From Gigaspora rosea (taxonomy: Eukaryota > Glomeromycota > Glomeromycetes > Diversisporales > Gigasporaceae): a stretch of DNA of 64,000 nucleotides. The DNA lies in the NCBI GenBank assembly GCA_003550325.1, contig QKWP01000490.1, positions 176,369-240,368 on the forward strand. Direction: 5' to 3'. The position numbers and the translations under genes are program-made. The stretch's first letter is position 1, and each line of letters begins with the position of its first letter. Shown one piece after another: positions 53,918-64,000 of the stretch. The notes beneath the pieces were generated by a model that saw nothing but the letters and a program-made list of their open reading frames with translations, did not search any database and was not told the DNA's origin.

Positions 53918-54600
53918 AACTGTATTAAGAAAAAAAGTTTTATTAATCGTTAAAATCTAATGATTATCGTGCATGGGCAGACATTCTTCTGATTGGTTGA
54001 TGTAAATCAGTTAGGAAATATCGATAGATATGGTGCAAGTAGTCTAAAGACATCAAATCAATTAATAATTTTTTTAAATTGTATCTTCTCAATAAAAAAT
54101 TTCAAAGTTGCAAAATAAAATACATAATTTGATAGCTTTTGACAAAGTCTATCAAACTACGTATTTTATTTTAAGAATTTTTTGCTTACTATTGAGAAGA
54201 TGTAAATTTTAAATTGAATTCAATTTTATAAGTAAATGATCGACAAAATTTATAAAATTTGATGCGACTAAACCAGTAAGGTTAGCATTAACAGTTAAAG
54301 TTAGCCTTGGGGTTAATGCCGGCAGCCATAATTTATGCCGCAATCCGAAACAAAAGCCAAAATCCCAAAATATGTCATAACAGATAACCTAAATTCATTG
54401 TTTGTAATGCGTAACAATTATTATTAGTCAAACTTTCACTATAACATACATATGTTGTGCCTCAGATCGATCCTTGTAGGGTTAGGGTAAAATTACGGTA
54501 AAGTTAGAAGTTAGTTTAGGCCAGTTGTTGCCGATCATTTAATGCTGGTCAATTGATAGTCATCCGGTGTTTTATATATAAACTTACAATAAAAAAATCA
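53918..54600. other. Upstream region with a palindrome and repeat debris
   Basis: 54075-54215 is a palindrome (TATCTTCTCAATA ... TATTGAGAAGAT, with a TTTGATAG / CTATCAAA core). 54440-54570 is the ATGTTGTGCCTC family with a TAGGGTTAGGGT tract. No gene. Confidence 0.45.
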
Positions 54601-54734
54601 ATTTATAATTATTATATTTCTTATTTATTATTATGAATACATTTTTGATTTACTGATTTAAAAATGCTTAAATCACTAAATTATCCACCATGTACCCAAT
54701 GTACCCAATGTACCCAAGGTTTACCACATTTGCA

Positions 54735-54802
54735 TTTTTGCACCACAATGCCCGCTTCCACACTTCTTTTGGTGGTCGTCCAGTTATATTTTTAGATGAC
54801 AT
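54735..54802 (-). pseudogene. Possible BED/hAT transposase N-terminal scrap
   Basis: On the minus strand an ATG at 54802 begins MSSKNITGRPPKEVWKR. This resembles the start of BED-finger hAT transposases in this type of fungus (GRPPxxVW), but the zinc ligands that should follow are absent and the frame runs into GTACCC repeats. Too short to be sure. Confidence 0.3.
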
Positions 54803-55151
54803 AACTTGCAAACTTGTAATAAAATGAAAAAAAAGATAATATAAAATCGAATTTATTTAAACATAATATACAGTCCTTTTTTTATCACTTAACATCACTA
54901 CATCAATAAATGATATATCAATTATACTTTATTACTTTCAGCATTTATGATATTAATTTTGAATTTAGGCATTGATCATTAGTTGCGACATGAATTTTAG
55001 ATTTAGGTATTGCCGCATGCCAAAATTAAGGTAGAAATTATGCCGCAATAATTTCTGTGGCATGTATAATTAGGATAACTAAGATTTTAAGATATACAAT
55101 AGCATAAACATGAGTGTGCAAATGGTACTGTATTCCCACAATAAATATATA

Positions 55152-55323
55152 GGGTAAGTCAATAGAAAAGGGACAAATTTTTTCTAAGTTTTCTTCTAGA
55201 TAATCCTAAGATTAAATAAAAAAATTTTTATCAAATTTAGTTAAATAGTTATCAAAATATTTTAATTTAAAAATTAAAAAAAAATTTTACTAAAAATGAG
55301 TCCCTTTTCTATTGACTCACCCC
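55152..55323. mobile_element. MITE, 'GTCAATAGAAA' family, short copy
   Basis: Ends GGGTAAGTCAATAGAAAAGG and CCTTTTCTATTGACTCACCC. Internally deleted relative to 14619-14862 and 33111-33352. Confidence 0.78.
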
Positions 55324-55728
55324 ATATATAAAATTATATATATATTTAAATATATATATCAAATCCAATCTCGTTATGCTTCTCAAAGTGTTTTTTTATA
55401 AATTGAATAATTACTATTATACAATTTTTGCTAGTCATAATTTTGTAATGAATCTCGAATATTGATGATTTTGAAAAACTAATGCTAAATCAAAAAGCTG
55501 GCTTTGGTTATCATATTATTATATTAAAATGGCAGCATAAATGATACTTTCTTTTGCAATTTTATTAAAAATCCGAAAGTTTGAAATATTGTATTTTTAA
55601 TATAATATCAAACCACGTCAACAATATTAGATAATATCATCAAATTAAGACTTTCTAGACACTTCGAACTTTAAATAAAATGTGCATATAAAAAAATATC
55701 ATGAATGCCAAAGAAACCTTCCTAAAAT

Positions 55729-56392
55729 TTAATTCATTCTTGAACCTTTACGCAATGCTTTTATCTCAGAATTTTGCGCTTCATAAGTACGTTGCAAAAA
55801 TTCTTGCTTCTCTATATATCTAGTAAACAAATAATAATACGACTTTAATAATCAAATAAAGAGTATTTAAGGAATATCACGTTATATGAGCTAGCCTCCA
55901 GCAATTACATATTTTAGACATCCTTCTGGTCTCCATGGGTATATCATTTGAAGCACTCTCAATATAACGTAATTTATGGATAAGCTTGAATACTACATTT
56001 TCATAACATACCCATTCTTATTATGATACTTGAGTTCATCAACGATTCCCTCCTGATCTACATATTGTTTCCAGTCCATCTTTGATTTCTCCAAAGTATT
56101 TAGTTTTTTTGGTTTTTTACTAAGTGATGCAGCAAGTTGCCCAAGGGTTGATTTTGGTTTACCAAATTTACCACGCGCTGAAATGGCAGCTGCTATAGGT
56201 GATTTACTCTTTTTAATAGATGGGGATAAAGAAGAAATCTCTTGTTCATTTATGTTTGTTTCTTCAATTCTACAAAATATTGATATTTATTATACAGAAA
56301 GAAAAATCAAACAAAAAATAATCGAAATACCTTAATCTTTTAGTTTTTTTGTCTTCATGTTCATTTTGTTTCCTCTTACTCCTAGTCATCAT
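55729..56392 (-). CDS. Swc5/BCNT (CFDP1-like) SWR1-complex subunit, three exons
   Basis: Exons on the minus strand: 56392-56331, 56269-56012 and 55819-55729, joining in phase to 136 aa. Introns have GTATTT...TTGTAG and GTATGT...TACTAG ends. The N-terminus is basic (MMTRSKRKQNEHEDKKTKRL). The C-terminal 80 residues are the BCNT-C domain: KKPKKLNTLEKSKMDWKQYV, DQEGIVDEL, NGYIEKQEFLQRTYE. In yeast Swc5 this domain binds nucleosomal DNA and is needed for H2A.Z deposition by SWR1. The usual long acidic N-terminal region is missing; an in-frame TAA lies upstream of the ATG, so an unseen 5' exon or a truly short form are both possible. The small exons explain why no long ORF marks this gene. Confidence 0.82.
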
Positions 56393-57012
56393 GACTTTAT
56401 TGTCCGAAGCGTAGAGGAGGAGGAAACTCTGTTTTTACGTCGTCTGCGGGTCCCTGATTGGCTGTAAATCTCAGTGTTTGATCGACAATATCACATGAGT
56501 TTGTCTGTTCGCTTCTGCAATGCTGATTGGTTAATCGCATTACATGAAATTAACAGATAAGTCCCGCATTTTCTATTAAATCGTCAATAATTATGTCTCA
56601 AAGATAGAATAAATTCTTTACCATCTGGAATAAAGTCAGAGTAATAGGTGAATCCTGAGCTAAAGTTTTGTTCTTCAAACGTACTTATTACGATGTAGTA
56701 TAAAGATTGGAGAATAGTGAAAAATTCTGAAATTACGACTGTATTTGCTTGTTAATGGTTTGGTCATGTGACATCAAAACTAATCTAAATAGAAAAACAG
56801 GATCCAACGTTAACATGAAAACGAAGATTTTTGCTTACTGTTACTCTTGATATATATAATGCCTTTTCTCACCCTAACCTTAACGTCAAGGGTTACTTTT
56901 TTAATAGTAAGTTTTGACCAACACAGATTATCACGAGACTGCTGACTTTTTATGTATACTACCGGTATACAGAATATACTGTGCAGTAATTTATTTCTAT
57001 ATTTTTATGTAG
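56393..57012. other. Promoter-side region of the Swc5-like gene
   Basis: 56400-56560 is less A+T rich than its surroundings and probably holds the promoter; no clear TATA box. Two CCAAT-like inverted boxes (GATTGG at 56456 and 56524) are seen. 56600-57010 shows no gene. Confidence 0.35.
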
Positions 57013-57265
57013 GGTTGGATCTGAGAAGACTAAAAGACCGGTCTTTTTGACCGGTTACATGGTATTCGGTTTTTAGTCTTTTAGCCGGTTCGGACTGGTT
57101 AATAACAAACTAATAAAATAAGCTTTGAAATAAATTTTATAATGATAGCTAAAAATTGATAATCACTTACATGAAAATAGTTTATTTTTGAGACAACGAA
57201 CTGGACCATAAATACTATTAGGACCAGTCTTATTAGAGGCCGAGACTGAACCAATCCAACTCTAA
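57013..57265. mobile_element. hAT-like MITE, 'AGGGTTGGATC' family
   Basis: Ends TAGGGTTGGATCTGAGAAGA and GAACCAATCCAACTCTA, with sub-terminal GACCGG/CCGGTT repeats. The flanks TTTTTATG and ATTTTATA are a degenerate 8-bp duplication at best. An antisense frame here (57099-57317) is fortuitous. Confidence 0.55.
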
Positions 57266-57751
57266 TTTTATATTTATAAGTTATATTTTGATTGGTATAT
57301 GTAAGAATAATTAACAAAAAATAACAGTATAATAGATAAGACTATTGTTAATTGATACCGGGGGATATTAATATCCGGGGTGCTATATTTCAAAAGTGTA
57401 CTAAGTAAACAGGATCGGTTGCTCTAAGTAAAAATGCTAGGACTCCCAAAAACCTTGCGTAGTACTAATATATTTAAAACCCAAACCCTAATTTTAACTA
57501 ATATATAAAAGTACTCTAACTCTAAATTTTAATAAAAAACTATTATAACATATGGGTGGATACTAATATTCCCTGGTGTAAAATATATATTTCAAGTTTT
57601 AAACAATAGCTTATTTGGTACAACTTTACATATTTGTATTTAGCTAATCTTTAATCATTTAGTAGTATTTTTTATATTAAAAAAAGTTAGTAGAAATAGG
57701 TCAATTTTTTTAAGTAAAGTTTTTTAACTTTAAGCTTAAATATCTTGTTAA

Positions 57752-57902
57752 CAGAGTTGGCAATAGAGCCAATGAAGCTCAATGGTTGTGCAAATAGAGC
57801 TCAAAAACTAGTAGTAAACTAGTATCTATTGGCTCTATTTAAAGCTTCATTGGCTTTATTCGCAGCTATATTGGGCTCTTTTGAATTCTATTGCCAACTC
57901 TG
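57752..57902. mobile_element. hAT-like MITE, 151 bp, with 8-bp duplication
   Basis: Perfect 15-bp terminal repeats CAGAGTTGGCAATAG / CTATTGCCAACTCTG. Perfect 8-bp duplication CTTGTTAA at 57744-57751 and 57903-57910. It is inserted in a degenerate GTCAATAGAAA-family repeat (57690-57970). Confidence 0.9.
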
Positions 57903-58225
57903 CTTGTTAACTATCTTATTAAATCTAGATAAGTCTAAGATTAAAATAAAAAAAATTTATTAAAATTGTTGGGGTGCTAACATATATCTTTTTATCAAGA
58001 CGGCCAACCCCTCCCCCCTATATCATATATGAAGTATATATATAAAATATTAATATCCAGCTACCCTTTCTCCCCAAGATATTACGTAATATCTGTTAGT
58101 GCTCTTGTCAAAATATTTTAATTTAAAAATTAAAAAAAAATATTAAAAATAATTTGTTATATTTCTATAACTTCTTTTCATATATTATTCAAACTTTATT
58201 ATTAATAGATTAATACAGTTGATAT

Positions 58226-58754
58226 GGGAGCATCCATAAATAACGTTATGTACCCCCTCATAGTAGCGCTGGACCCCCACTACTATATAAAAAAAATTTT
58301 CAAAATCCGTATGTTTATATATAAAATTTTACAAAAACTTGAGTATATTATGGTTCAGTGGTCCAATCTGGATGATTTTGGTACCATTCGATTCGTCTCT
58401 ATGAGACGAATCCAATGGTACCAAAATCATTTCATTTGGATTACTGAATCACGTTTTATTAACGAAATACTATTGATTTTATAGTAATTTTATAAGAAAA
58501 CATAATAACCAATAGTATTTCGTTAATAAAACGTGACCCAGTGGTCAAGATCAAATGAAATTGGTACCATTCGAATCCTCTCCTCGAGACGATTCGAATG
58601 GTACCAAATTCATCCAATTTGGACCACTGGATCAAATTTTAGACAAATTTTAATAAAAAAATTGCATTATGTTGGGGGGGACCCACCTACATAGTGGAAA
58701 ATCATTATATTTTGGGGGACCCCCCAAACATAACGTTATTTATGGATGCCCCCC
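58226..58754. mobile_element. Palindromic element, 'GGATGCCCCC' family, about 529 bp
   Basis: Ends GGGAGCATCCATAAATAACG and CGTTATTTATGGATGCCCCC. The arms pair through TCAGTGGTCCAATCTGGATG and ATTCGTCTCTATGAGACGAA; a second hairpin is ATTCGAATCCTCTCCTCGAG. C-rich and G-rich runs (GACCCCCACT, TTGGGGGGGA) lie near the ends. Degenerate relative at 35131-36270. Confidence 0.82.
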
Positions 58755-59321
58755 TATACTGATAATTTTAAAATTATTTAACTTTTTAAATATCTGAATT
58801 AGATAATAAATTCAGTATTAATTCTAATCTAAACTCTAGTATTTTTTATATTAATATTGTTATTAAAATTCTAAAATTCTACTGAAATTTTAAAATTTTC
58901 TAGTATTCTAGCAGCCCTAATAAGATTATTTACTAAATAAATTTTTTTACTAGAATTAAATAGTATTAACTAATTAAAAACATGAATAGTAAATAAAATC
59001 AACTAATAAAAATGCAATATTAAATTTTAATTAGAAGATATATATTTTGTTGTATTAATAATTGTTGCAAATCAGATTATTATAAAATTTAGAGATCTTA
59101 ATTTAAAAATATAAGCATTACTAAAATCTATTTATACTCTTTTTCTAATAATTTGAACTCTAAACTCTAATTTAATTATAAAAAAATCTAACAAAATAGG
59201 TTCAAAAAAATTTAAAAAATAGATATAAAATAAGTTCAAATTTTTATTTTGATCTAATTTCATTACTGTATTATAACCTGTTACAATAATTATAAAGAAT
59301 AATACTAAATTAGATAATACT
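58755..59321. other. AT-rich, no gene seen
   Basis: Over 85% A+T by eye, stops in all frames, no repeat boundary recognised. Confidence 0.5.
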
Positions 59322-59336
59322 AAAATTTATATAATT

Positions 59337-60006
59337 TTTTTTTTTAAACTTGCACCGGTTGCTTTACGAGTGCGTTAATACTTTTATTAATTTATCAATT
59401 TGACAAATTACATATTAAACTATTTTAGTAAGTATACATCCGGCTAGCCCTATTTCAGACCGCCCAGATGCCTGGTGGGCACCGAGCTTTTACCCTCCCA
59501 AACACCGGCTTCGGACAATCGCCACCAGAAAGATGTTGGTACTAACGAACACTACCTCGGAATGATTGCGCCACGAGTTCATGTAGTATCTTCTCAAACT
59601 TCGGCCTCACATTATGTCTTGTAACTTCGGTTAAACCAAATCAGGTTCTAACTCGTTTCACTTCACCGCCACAGATTTGACAACGGCAACTGCCCAGTTT
59701 AGGCAACCTATAAATGCCGACAGAAGACCCAGACCATAGATGAGGACACATCTAGCCACACGTGCACTTTTGGTGCCTAATTTAAGTAGACCGCCTGCAG
59801 GTTCTATACTAGCTGCCATACCTGCAATCCAACTACGGGAATTGCCTAATTAAGCCCTCTGATTTTCTGGCCAGCTAACATAACGCGGGTCCACAAATTT
59901 CTTTAACCGGCTGGTCTTTTTCCTTATCACCTCTGGGGGGACTTGAACCGGCAACCTTCAATTTGCATCCTGGGAGCGTAACCGCTACGCTATCGGCCCG
60001 CAGGAC
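59337..60006 (-). mobile_element. tRNA-headed SINE, 670 bp, minus strand
   Basis: On the minus strand the head is GCGGGCCGATAGCGTAGC with A box (59979-59993) and B box GGTTCAAGTCC (59939-59949). The 3' A run is at 59337-59347 (as T). A perfect 15-bp duplication AAAATTTATATAATT flanks it (59322-59336 and 60007-60021). Same head as 16699-17158. A central module (TTTAAGTAGACCGCC, GGTTCTATACTAGCTGCC, AAGCCCTCTGAT region) is shared with the differently headed element at 42218-43282. Confidence 0.92.
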
Positions 60007-60125
60007 AAAATTTATATAATTATTTAATAATTTTCTATATAAATATGTATTTGTAGCACTATTAGTATTAAAGTTATAGTATAAAAGTTTTTTTTATTTT
60101 ATATATATTATATTTATGGAAAATT

Positions 60126-61245
60126 ATAAATAGTGACCCATATGATCAGCCAATCATATTTAAAATTGGTGTTCATATCTTAGCTGATACTAGATTCGAT
60201 CTGGATTTAGATCGATTTATAGATAAATCTAGATTTTTTTTCATTTGCACTAATGCTTCTTTGGATTTTCTTTAGATAAGTAAAATTTTTTTGTTTTTTT
60301 TTTGTATTTTTTTTTACTACAATAGTTTGTTTTTTTTTGTTACAGGTACTAACTTTCTTTTTATTAATTGCTTCTTTTCTTGGAGTCATTGTCCTTGGAA
60401 TCATTGTTCTAGGAGTCGTTGTTCTTGGAATTGTCATTCTTGAAGTCGTTGTTCTTGGAGTCATTGTTTTTGAAGTCGTCATTTTTGGGGTCGTCGTTCT
60501 TGGAGTTGTAGTTCTTGGAGGTCATTCTTGAAGTCGTCACTTTTTGATATCAGAGGAAATGAGTGCTTCTGGGGTCTTCATTTTGCCTCCATGGGAAATT
60601 GGTCAAGTTAGAGGCTCTGTTATGGGTGCATAGGGCTAGGCAAAGTAGATTAAATTTTTTTTTTTTGGCACTGAATATAATATTTATATAATGAGTATTT
60701 TTATTTTTTTTTAAAAAAAATAAAAAAATTTCAGGTTGTTACCTGGTAGTAATAGAAGTAATAGATAAATTTGCTTTTTTTTTTTTTTAATTTTTGGTTT
60801 CGTTATGTAGGTGATTGATTGATCAAAAAATAAAAAATTTCAAATTGTACCCAGTAGTAATTGAAGTAATAGATAGATTCACTTTCTTTTTTTCTCTTTT
60901 TCTTATTAGATAATTAATCGATTAAAAAATAAAAAAATTTTTTGAGTTGTACTTGGTAGCAATAAAAGTAATAAATAGATTTGTTTTTGGTTTTTTTTTT
61001 TTTAAACATTTGTTATTTTTTCTTTTTTGTTATTTGTTTTTTTAACTTGTTTGTTATTTTTTTTTAAACATGTTTGTTATTTTTTTTTTTAAACTTGTTT
61101 GTTATATAGGTGATTGATTGATTAAAATTGGTCCTGTGAATCATGTGTTTGCCAATTTGCTCTTTGCAAATCGGTCGTTACATGATTCATGTGATCAATT
61201 TTGATTGGTTGATCACAGATCATCATGGTGACGGATCTCTATAAA
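60126..61245. mobile_element. TIR element with T-rich minisatellites, about 1.1 kb
   Basis: Ends AGTGACCCATATGATCAGCC and the complement of ATAGAGATCCGTCACCATGA resemble those of 31391-32580. 60350-60535 is a 9/18-bp repeat (see separate entry). 60700-61000 has three units of about 120 bp with GTAATAGAAGTAATAGATA and T runs. 61110-61215 is a palindrome around CATGATTCATGTGATCAAT. No protein supported. Confidence 0.6.
60350..60535. repeat. 9/18-bp minisatellite
   Basis: About twenty tandem 9-bp half-units of the type GTTCTTGGA GTCGTTGTT. They produce low-complexity frames on both strands (Val/Leu/Gly on plus, Thr/Pro/Arg on minus). The complement of the unit recurs at 32195-32455. Confidence 0.8.
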
Positions 61246-61295
61246 ATAACACTAAATATTTAATTTTATTAGAGTAATTAAAATTTTGTTTGCAG

Positions 61296-61660
61296 AATGC
61301 TAAATTCTAGGTTCCAAAGTCGCAGAAAACTAGCTAATTGCGGTAGCATACAGGCTTGAGATACTTACCCAATATTGTAGAAGCAGCTTCATGGCTTGAG
61401 ATACTTACCCAATATTGTAGAAGCACTTCATGGCTTGAGATACAAACTCCCAAAAAGTACACTAGTAAAGAACTTTAGATGTACTAATTTGAAGCATAAA
61501 GTGCTTACTTGGACAATATATACCAATTGAAAATAATAATATTAGACAGTATAGATAAAGTGATGAACATACCAATTGTTGGTTAGAAAGAAACATACAA
61601 ATCCATGTTAGCTATATATTGCGAATCTAAAAGATTTTAGTAGATTTAGATAGGGGTTTT
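61296..61660 (+). mobile_element. SINE tail fragment (same family as 26781-28577)
   Basis: Matches the 3' half of the element at 26781-28577 from AATGCTAAATTCTAGGTTCC (compare 27638) to AGATTTTAGT (compare 28190). It lacks the 230-bp insertion present there. A 41-bp unit starting GGCTTGAGATACTTACCC is tandemly duplicated at 61353-61430. The head is absent. Confidence 0.7.
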
Positions 61661-62164
61661 CAAAATCAAATCAAATTGAATATCAGACGTATTTTGAATT
61701 TAATTGAATTGAATAATCCTTAATTTGAATTTGATTTGATCAAATTAAATCGAATTGAATAAATCCTTAATTTGAATTTGATTTGATCAAATTAAATCAA
61801 ATCAAATCAAATTTATTTGTAATTTTTATAAAAATTTTACAATTTTGATTGCTTTTCAAAATTTTCAATTTATACAAAATTTTACTAAATTAATTTATTT
61901 TTTGTATTAAGTAAAAAAATGTTCTTCTAATCAAAATAGCCCTAGCTTCATAGAACAATAAAGGCAGTTAGTTGTTTTAATAAAATTTTGTATAAATAGC
62001 TATTAAATCTATAGTTTTAATAAAACTTTCAAATATTTGTCAAATTGAATCAAATATTTTGTTAATTTGAATTTGATTTAATTAAAAATTTTGTATTTGA
62101 ATTTGATTTGAAATCAAATATTTGATTGAATCAAATCAAATCAAATTAAATTATGGAACCCTAG
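61647..62164. mobile_element. Possible hAT-like MITE rich in TTTGATTTGATT
   Basis: Ends TAGGGGTTTTCAAAATCAAA and ATTATGGAACCCTA are rough inverted repeats. Sub-terminal blocks of AATCAAATCAAATT and the complement are dense at both ends (61670-61815 and 62040-62150). No duplication verified. Confidence 0.45.
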
Positions 62165-62228
62165 ATTTGGTTATAAATAAAATTGTCAAAGTTTTGGTAC
62201 TTGTAGTAGTATATAGATTGATACAATA

Positions 62229-62387
62229 AGGATGCTAACATTTATTAGATAATATTTTAGAAGATAGAGGGTCAAACCAAATCTTACTTCATATAAAAAA
62301 TTTTAGCCAATTAAATTTAACTAAATATCTTATCTGGAAGTAAGAATAAGCCTCTATAGTAAATAGATATTAGGTAATACTAGTACC
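62229..62387. mobile_element. PIF/Harbinger-like MITE, degenerate copy
   Basis: Follows 20667-20827 from GATGCTAACATTTATTAGAT through CCTCTATAGTAAATAGATAT to TAGTACCC. The terminal repeats have diverged. Confidence 0.65.
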
Positions 62388-63299
62388 CTAATTGTAATAT
62401 AATTATTATATACTTAATAAAAGACCATAAGGCATGATCTTATTTTAAAAAAAAAATTAAAATTTGTTTATACCAAAACTCTAATACTAATACAGTACTA
62501 ACAATAAAATTTTTTAGATTTAATAATACCAATACAAGGCCAATAATTTTTTGTAATTAATATAGTATAATATTGTACACTCTATTTTTTGAAATTTTAA
62601 ACTCAAATATCTTGACAACTATTTAATTAAACTTAATAAAAATTTATTTATTTAAATTTTATAGATTTTTAAAGTTTAAATTAATAGCTATCCATTTGCT
62701 ATACTAAATTTAGTACAAAATACTGAATTTAGTACAGTTATAAAATTTAAATTTTGAAAAATTTTTCTTATTAACTTTAAATTAAATTTATATAATATAT
62801 AAATATATATTTATACTTTATTTTGGTATATTTAAAAGTTAGCTAATTTAACAAAAGTTATATTTTGCAAATTTAAAAAAATTTTGAATATTGATAATTT
62901 TATTAAACATAATATATCATTTTTATATACTTTAATTAAATACAATAACTCAAATTTTTACATATTAATAAGCAATCAAAAAAATATATATAATAGCTGA
63001 GTATATATAAAACATCTTTTTAAAAAAATGTTTTATAAATTTTTGTTTTAATATTTTTTTTAATAAATTTAAATTTGTTTAATTTTTTAAAAAAATTAAT
63101 AAAATATCTAAAAAATTTTAGTTTTTGTAGAAGTTAACTAATTAAGATCACTTGTTGCTTTGTGCTATTAAACAAGTAACTTGGTATAACAATTACAAAA
63201 AAGTTTGTAAAATTTTTTCTCAAGTTATTATATAAAAAAAAGAGTTATAGTACTGAATAAAGTACTTATATATTCTTGTGTAATATTATAATTTTAATA
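62388..63299. other. AT-rich, no gene seen
   Basis: Over 80% A+T by eye with stops in all frames. No repeat boundary recognised. Confidence 0.45.
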
Positions 63300-63432
63300 A
63301 TAAAAGGCCTATAACTTTTGGTCCACTGATTCAATTTAAATGATTAACTATCAAAATGATTATCTCATTGAGAGAATAATTTTGATAGTTAAATTATCTA
63401 AATTAGATTAGTGGATCAAAAGTTATAGATTT
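63300..63432. mobile_element. Small palindrome carrying the shared motif
   Basis: About 130 bp palindrome: CTATAACTTTTGGTCCACTG ... CAGTGG-type arms are degenerate (TTAGTGGATCAAAAGTTATAG at the right) and the core is a hairpin ATTATCTCATTGAGAGAATA. It is a minimal version of family B. Confidence 0.7.
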
Positions 63433-64000
63433 TTAAAGATTTATATAATAATTCAATATAAAATTCAATAATTAAGTTTTAAAAAAATTTAACTAAAAAT
63501 ATATTTTATTTATTTTTATTATTTAAACTATTATATTTAATTCTAAAAACTTAGATTTAATTAAATAAATTATTAATTATAAAATTTTTAATATATTATA
63601 TTAATATACAATATATTAGAAATAATAAAATTATTTAAATATTTTTTTAATACTAAAGTTTTAGTCAAATTTTTTAAAAAAATATAAATAGTAAAATTTT
63701 TGATTAAATTCTTTCAAATTTTAATATGTTGTAGAGCTAGCTTTTCTGATTTTAATAGTAGTAAAATCATTAAAATTGAATCAGTAAATAAAAAGTTATA
63801 AGAAATTTAAGTTTAGCAATTTTTTTATAAAATTTATTAATAAAAACATATGATTTACTATACAAATATAGAAATAGACTAACTATGTTTAGACTTGTAA
63901 TACCATAAAACAGGCTTATATAAACTATTTTAAAAAATTATTTTTTAAATAAAATAATTTTTTTACAATTAAATTAGAACCAATATAATCTAAAAATTTT

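Noticed and set aside
60207-60531. Frames on both strands with Val/Leu/Gly or Thr/Pro/Arg repeats
   Set aside because: A 9/18-bp minisatellite is open on both strands by construction; no flanking coding sequence.
35580-63800. The shared palindrome motif as a conserved peptide (complement reads VVKSSK then QWI in several families)
   Set aside because: Substitutions between families are not concentrated at third positions, several copies have stops in that frame, and the motif occurs in both arms of palindromes, so a nucleic-acid element is more likely.

Overview
Organism. The window is about 70 to 75% A+T by eye, has spliceosomal introns of 60 to 190 bp, and is packed with transposable elements. 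It carries a Ty3/Gypsy LTR retrotransposon, an intact pogo/Tigger-type DNA transposon, tRNA-headed SINE-like elements with A tails, and dozens of palindromic MITE/foldback elements. Sel1-repeat debris and a multicopy 'SARETK / CGIC' DDE-like protein family resemble proteins I associate with arbuscular mycorrhizal fungi (Glomeromycotina, Rhizophagus/Gigaspora-like). The organism call is an inference from composition and protein style; no marker gene is present.

Layout. 1-14.2 kb: a degenerate Gypsy element on the minus strand (LTRs at 3002-3592 and 11691-12063, the second cut by an N gap at 12064-13012). It sits in the middle of a foldback element, and both lie inside a larger inverted repeat (arms about 545-1420 and 13735-14225). 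14.2-22 kb: minisatellites, a satellite split by a foldback that is itself split by a SINE, and a fumarate-reductase pseudogene fragment. 22-25.1 kb: a broken DDE-like gene with a Sel1-repeat fragment where its catalytic core should be. 25-46 kb: almost entirely nested non-autonomous elements. 46.4-50.1 kb: a tandem array with a period of about 394 bp, into which an intact 2.4 kb pogo-type transposon has inserted. 52.5-56.4 kb: a small island of host genes on the minus strand, namely a probable mitochondrial protein (three exons) and a short Swc5/BCNT homologue (three exons). 57-64 kb: more MITEs, a SINE and T-rich minisatellites.

How the parts relate. Only three genes look potentially functional: the pogo transposase, the Swc5/BCNT gene and the mitochondrial-type gene. 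The transposase may be a source for some TA-flanked pogo-like MITEs here, although their termini are not identical to its own. SINEs with A tails and 12-15 bp target duplications imply a LINE reverse transcriptase elsewhere in the genome. In several places sibling repeat arms act as built-in empty sites, so the order of insertions can be read directly.

Most unusual signals: (1) a short motif around CACTGGNCCRATTTGGATGA that recurs at least 25 times inside otherwise different palindromic families; (2) a Gypsy element with four zinc knuckles, a Cys-rich module and a coiled coil between protease and reverse transcriptase, an extra domain after integrase, and stops that are mostly TAG; (3) SINEs that appear to exchange heads, bodies and tails. 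All readings are by eye.
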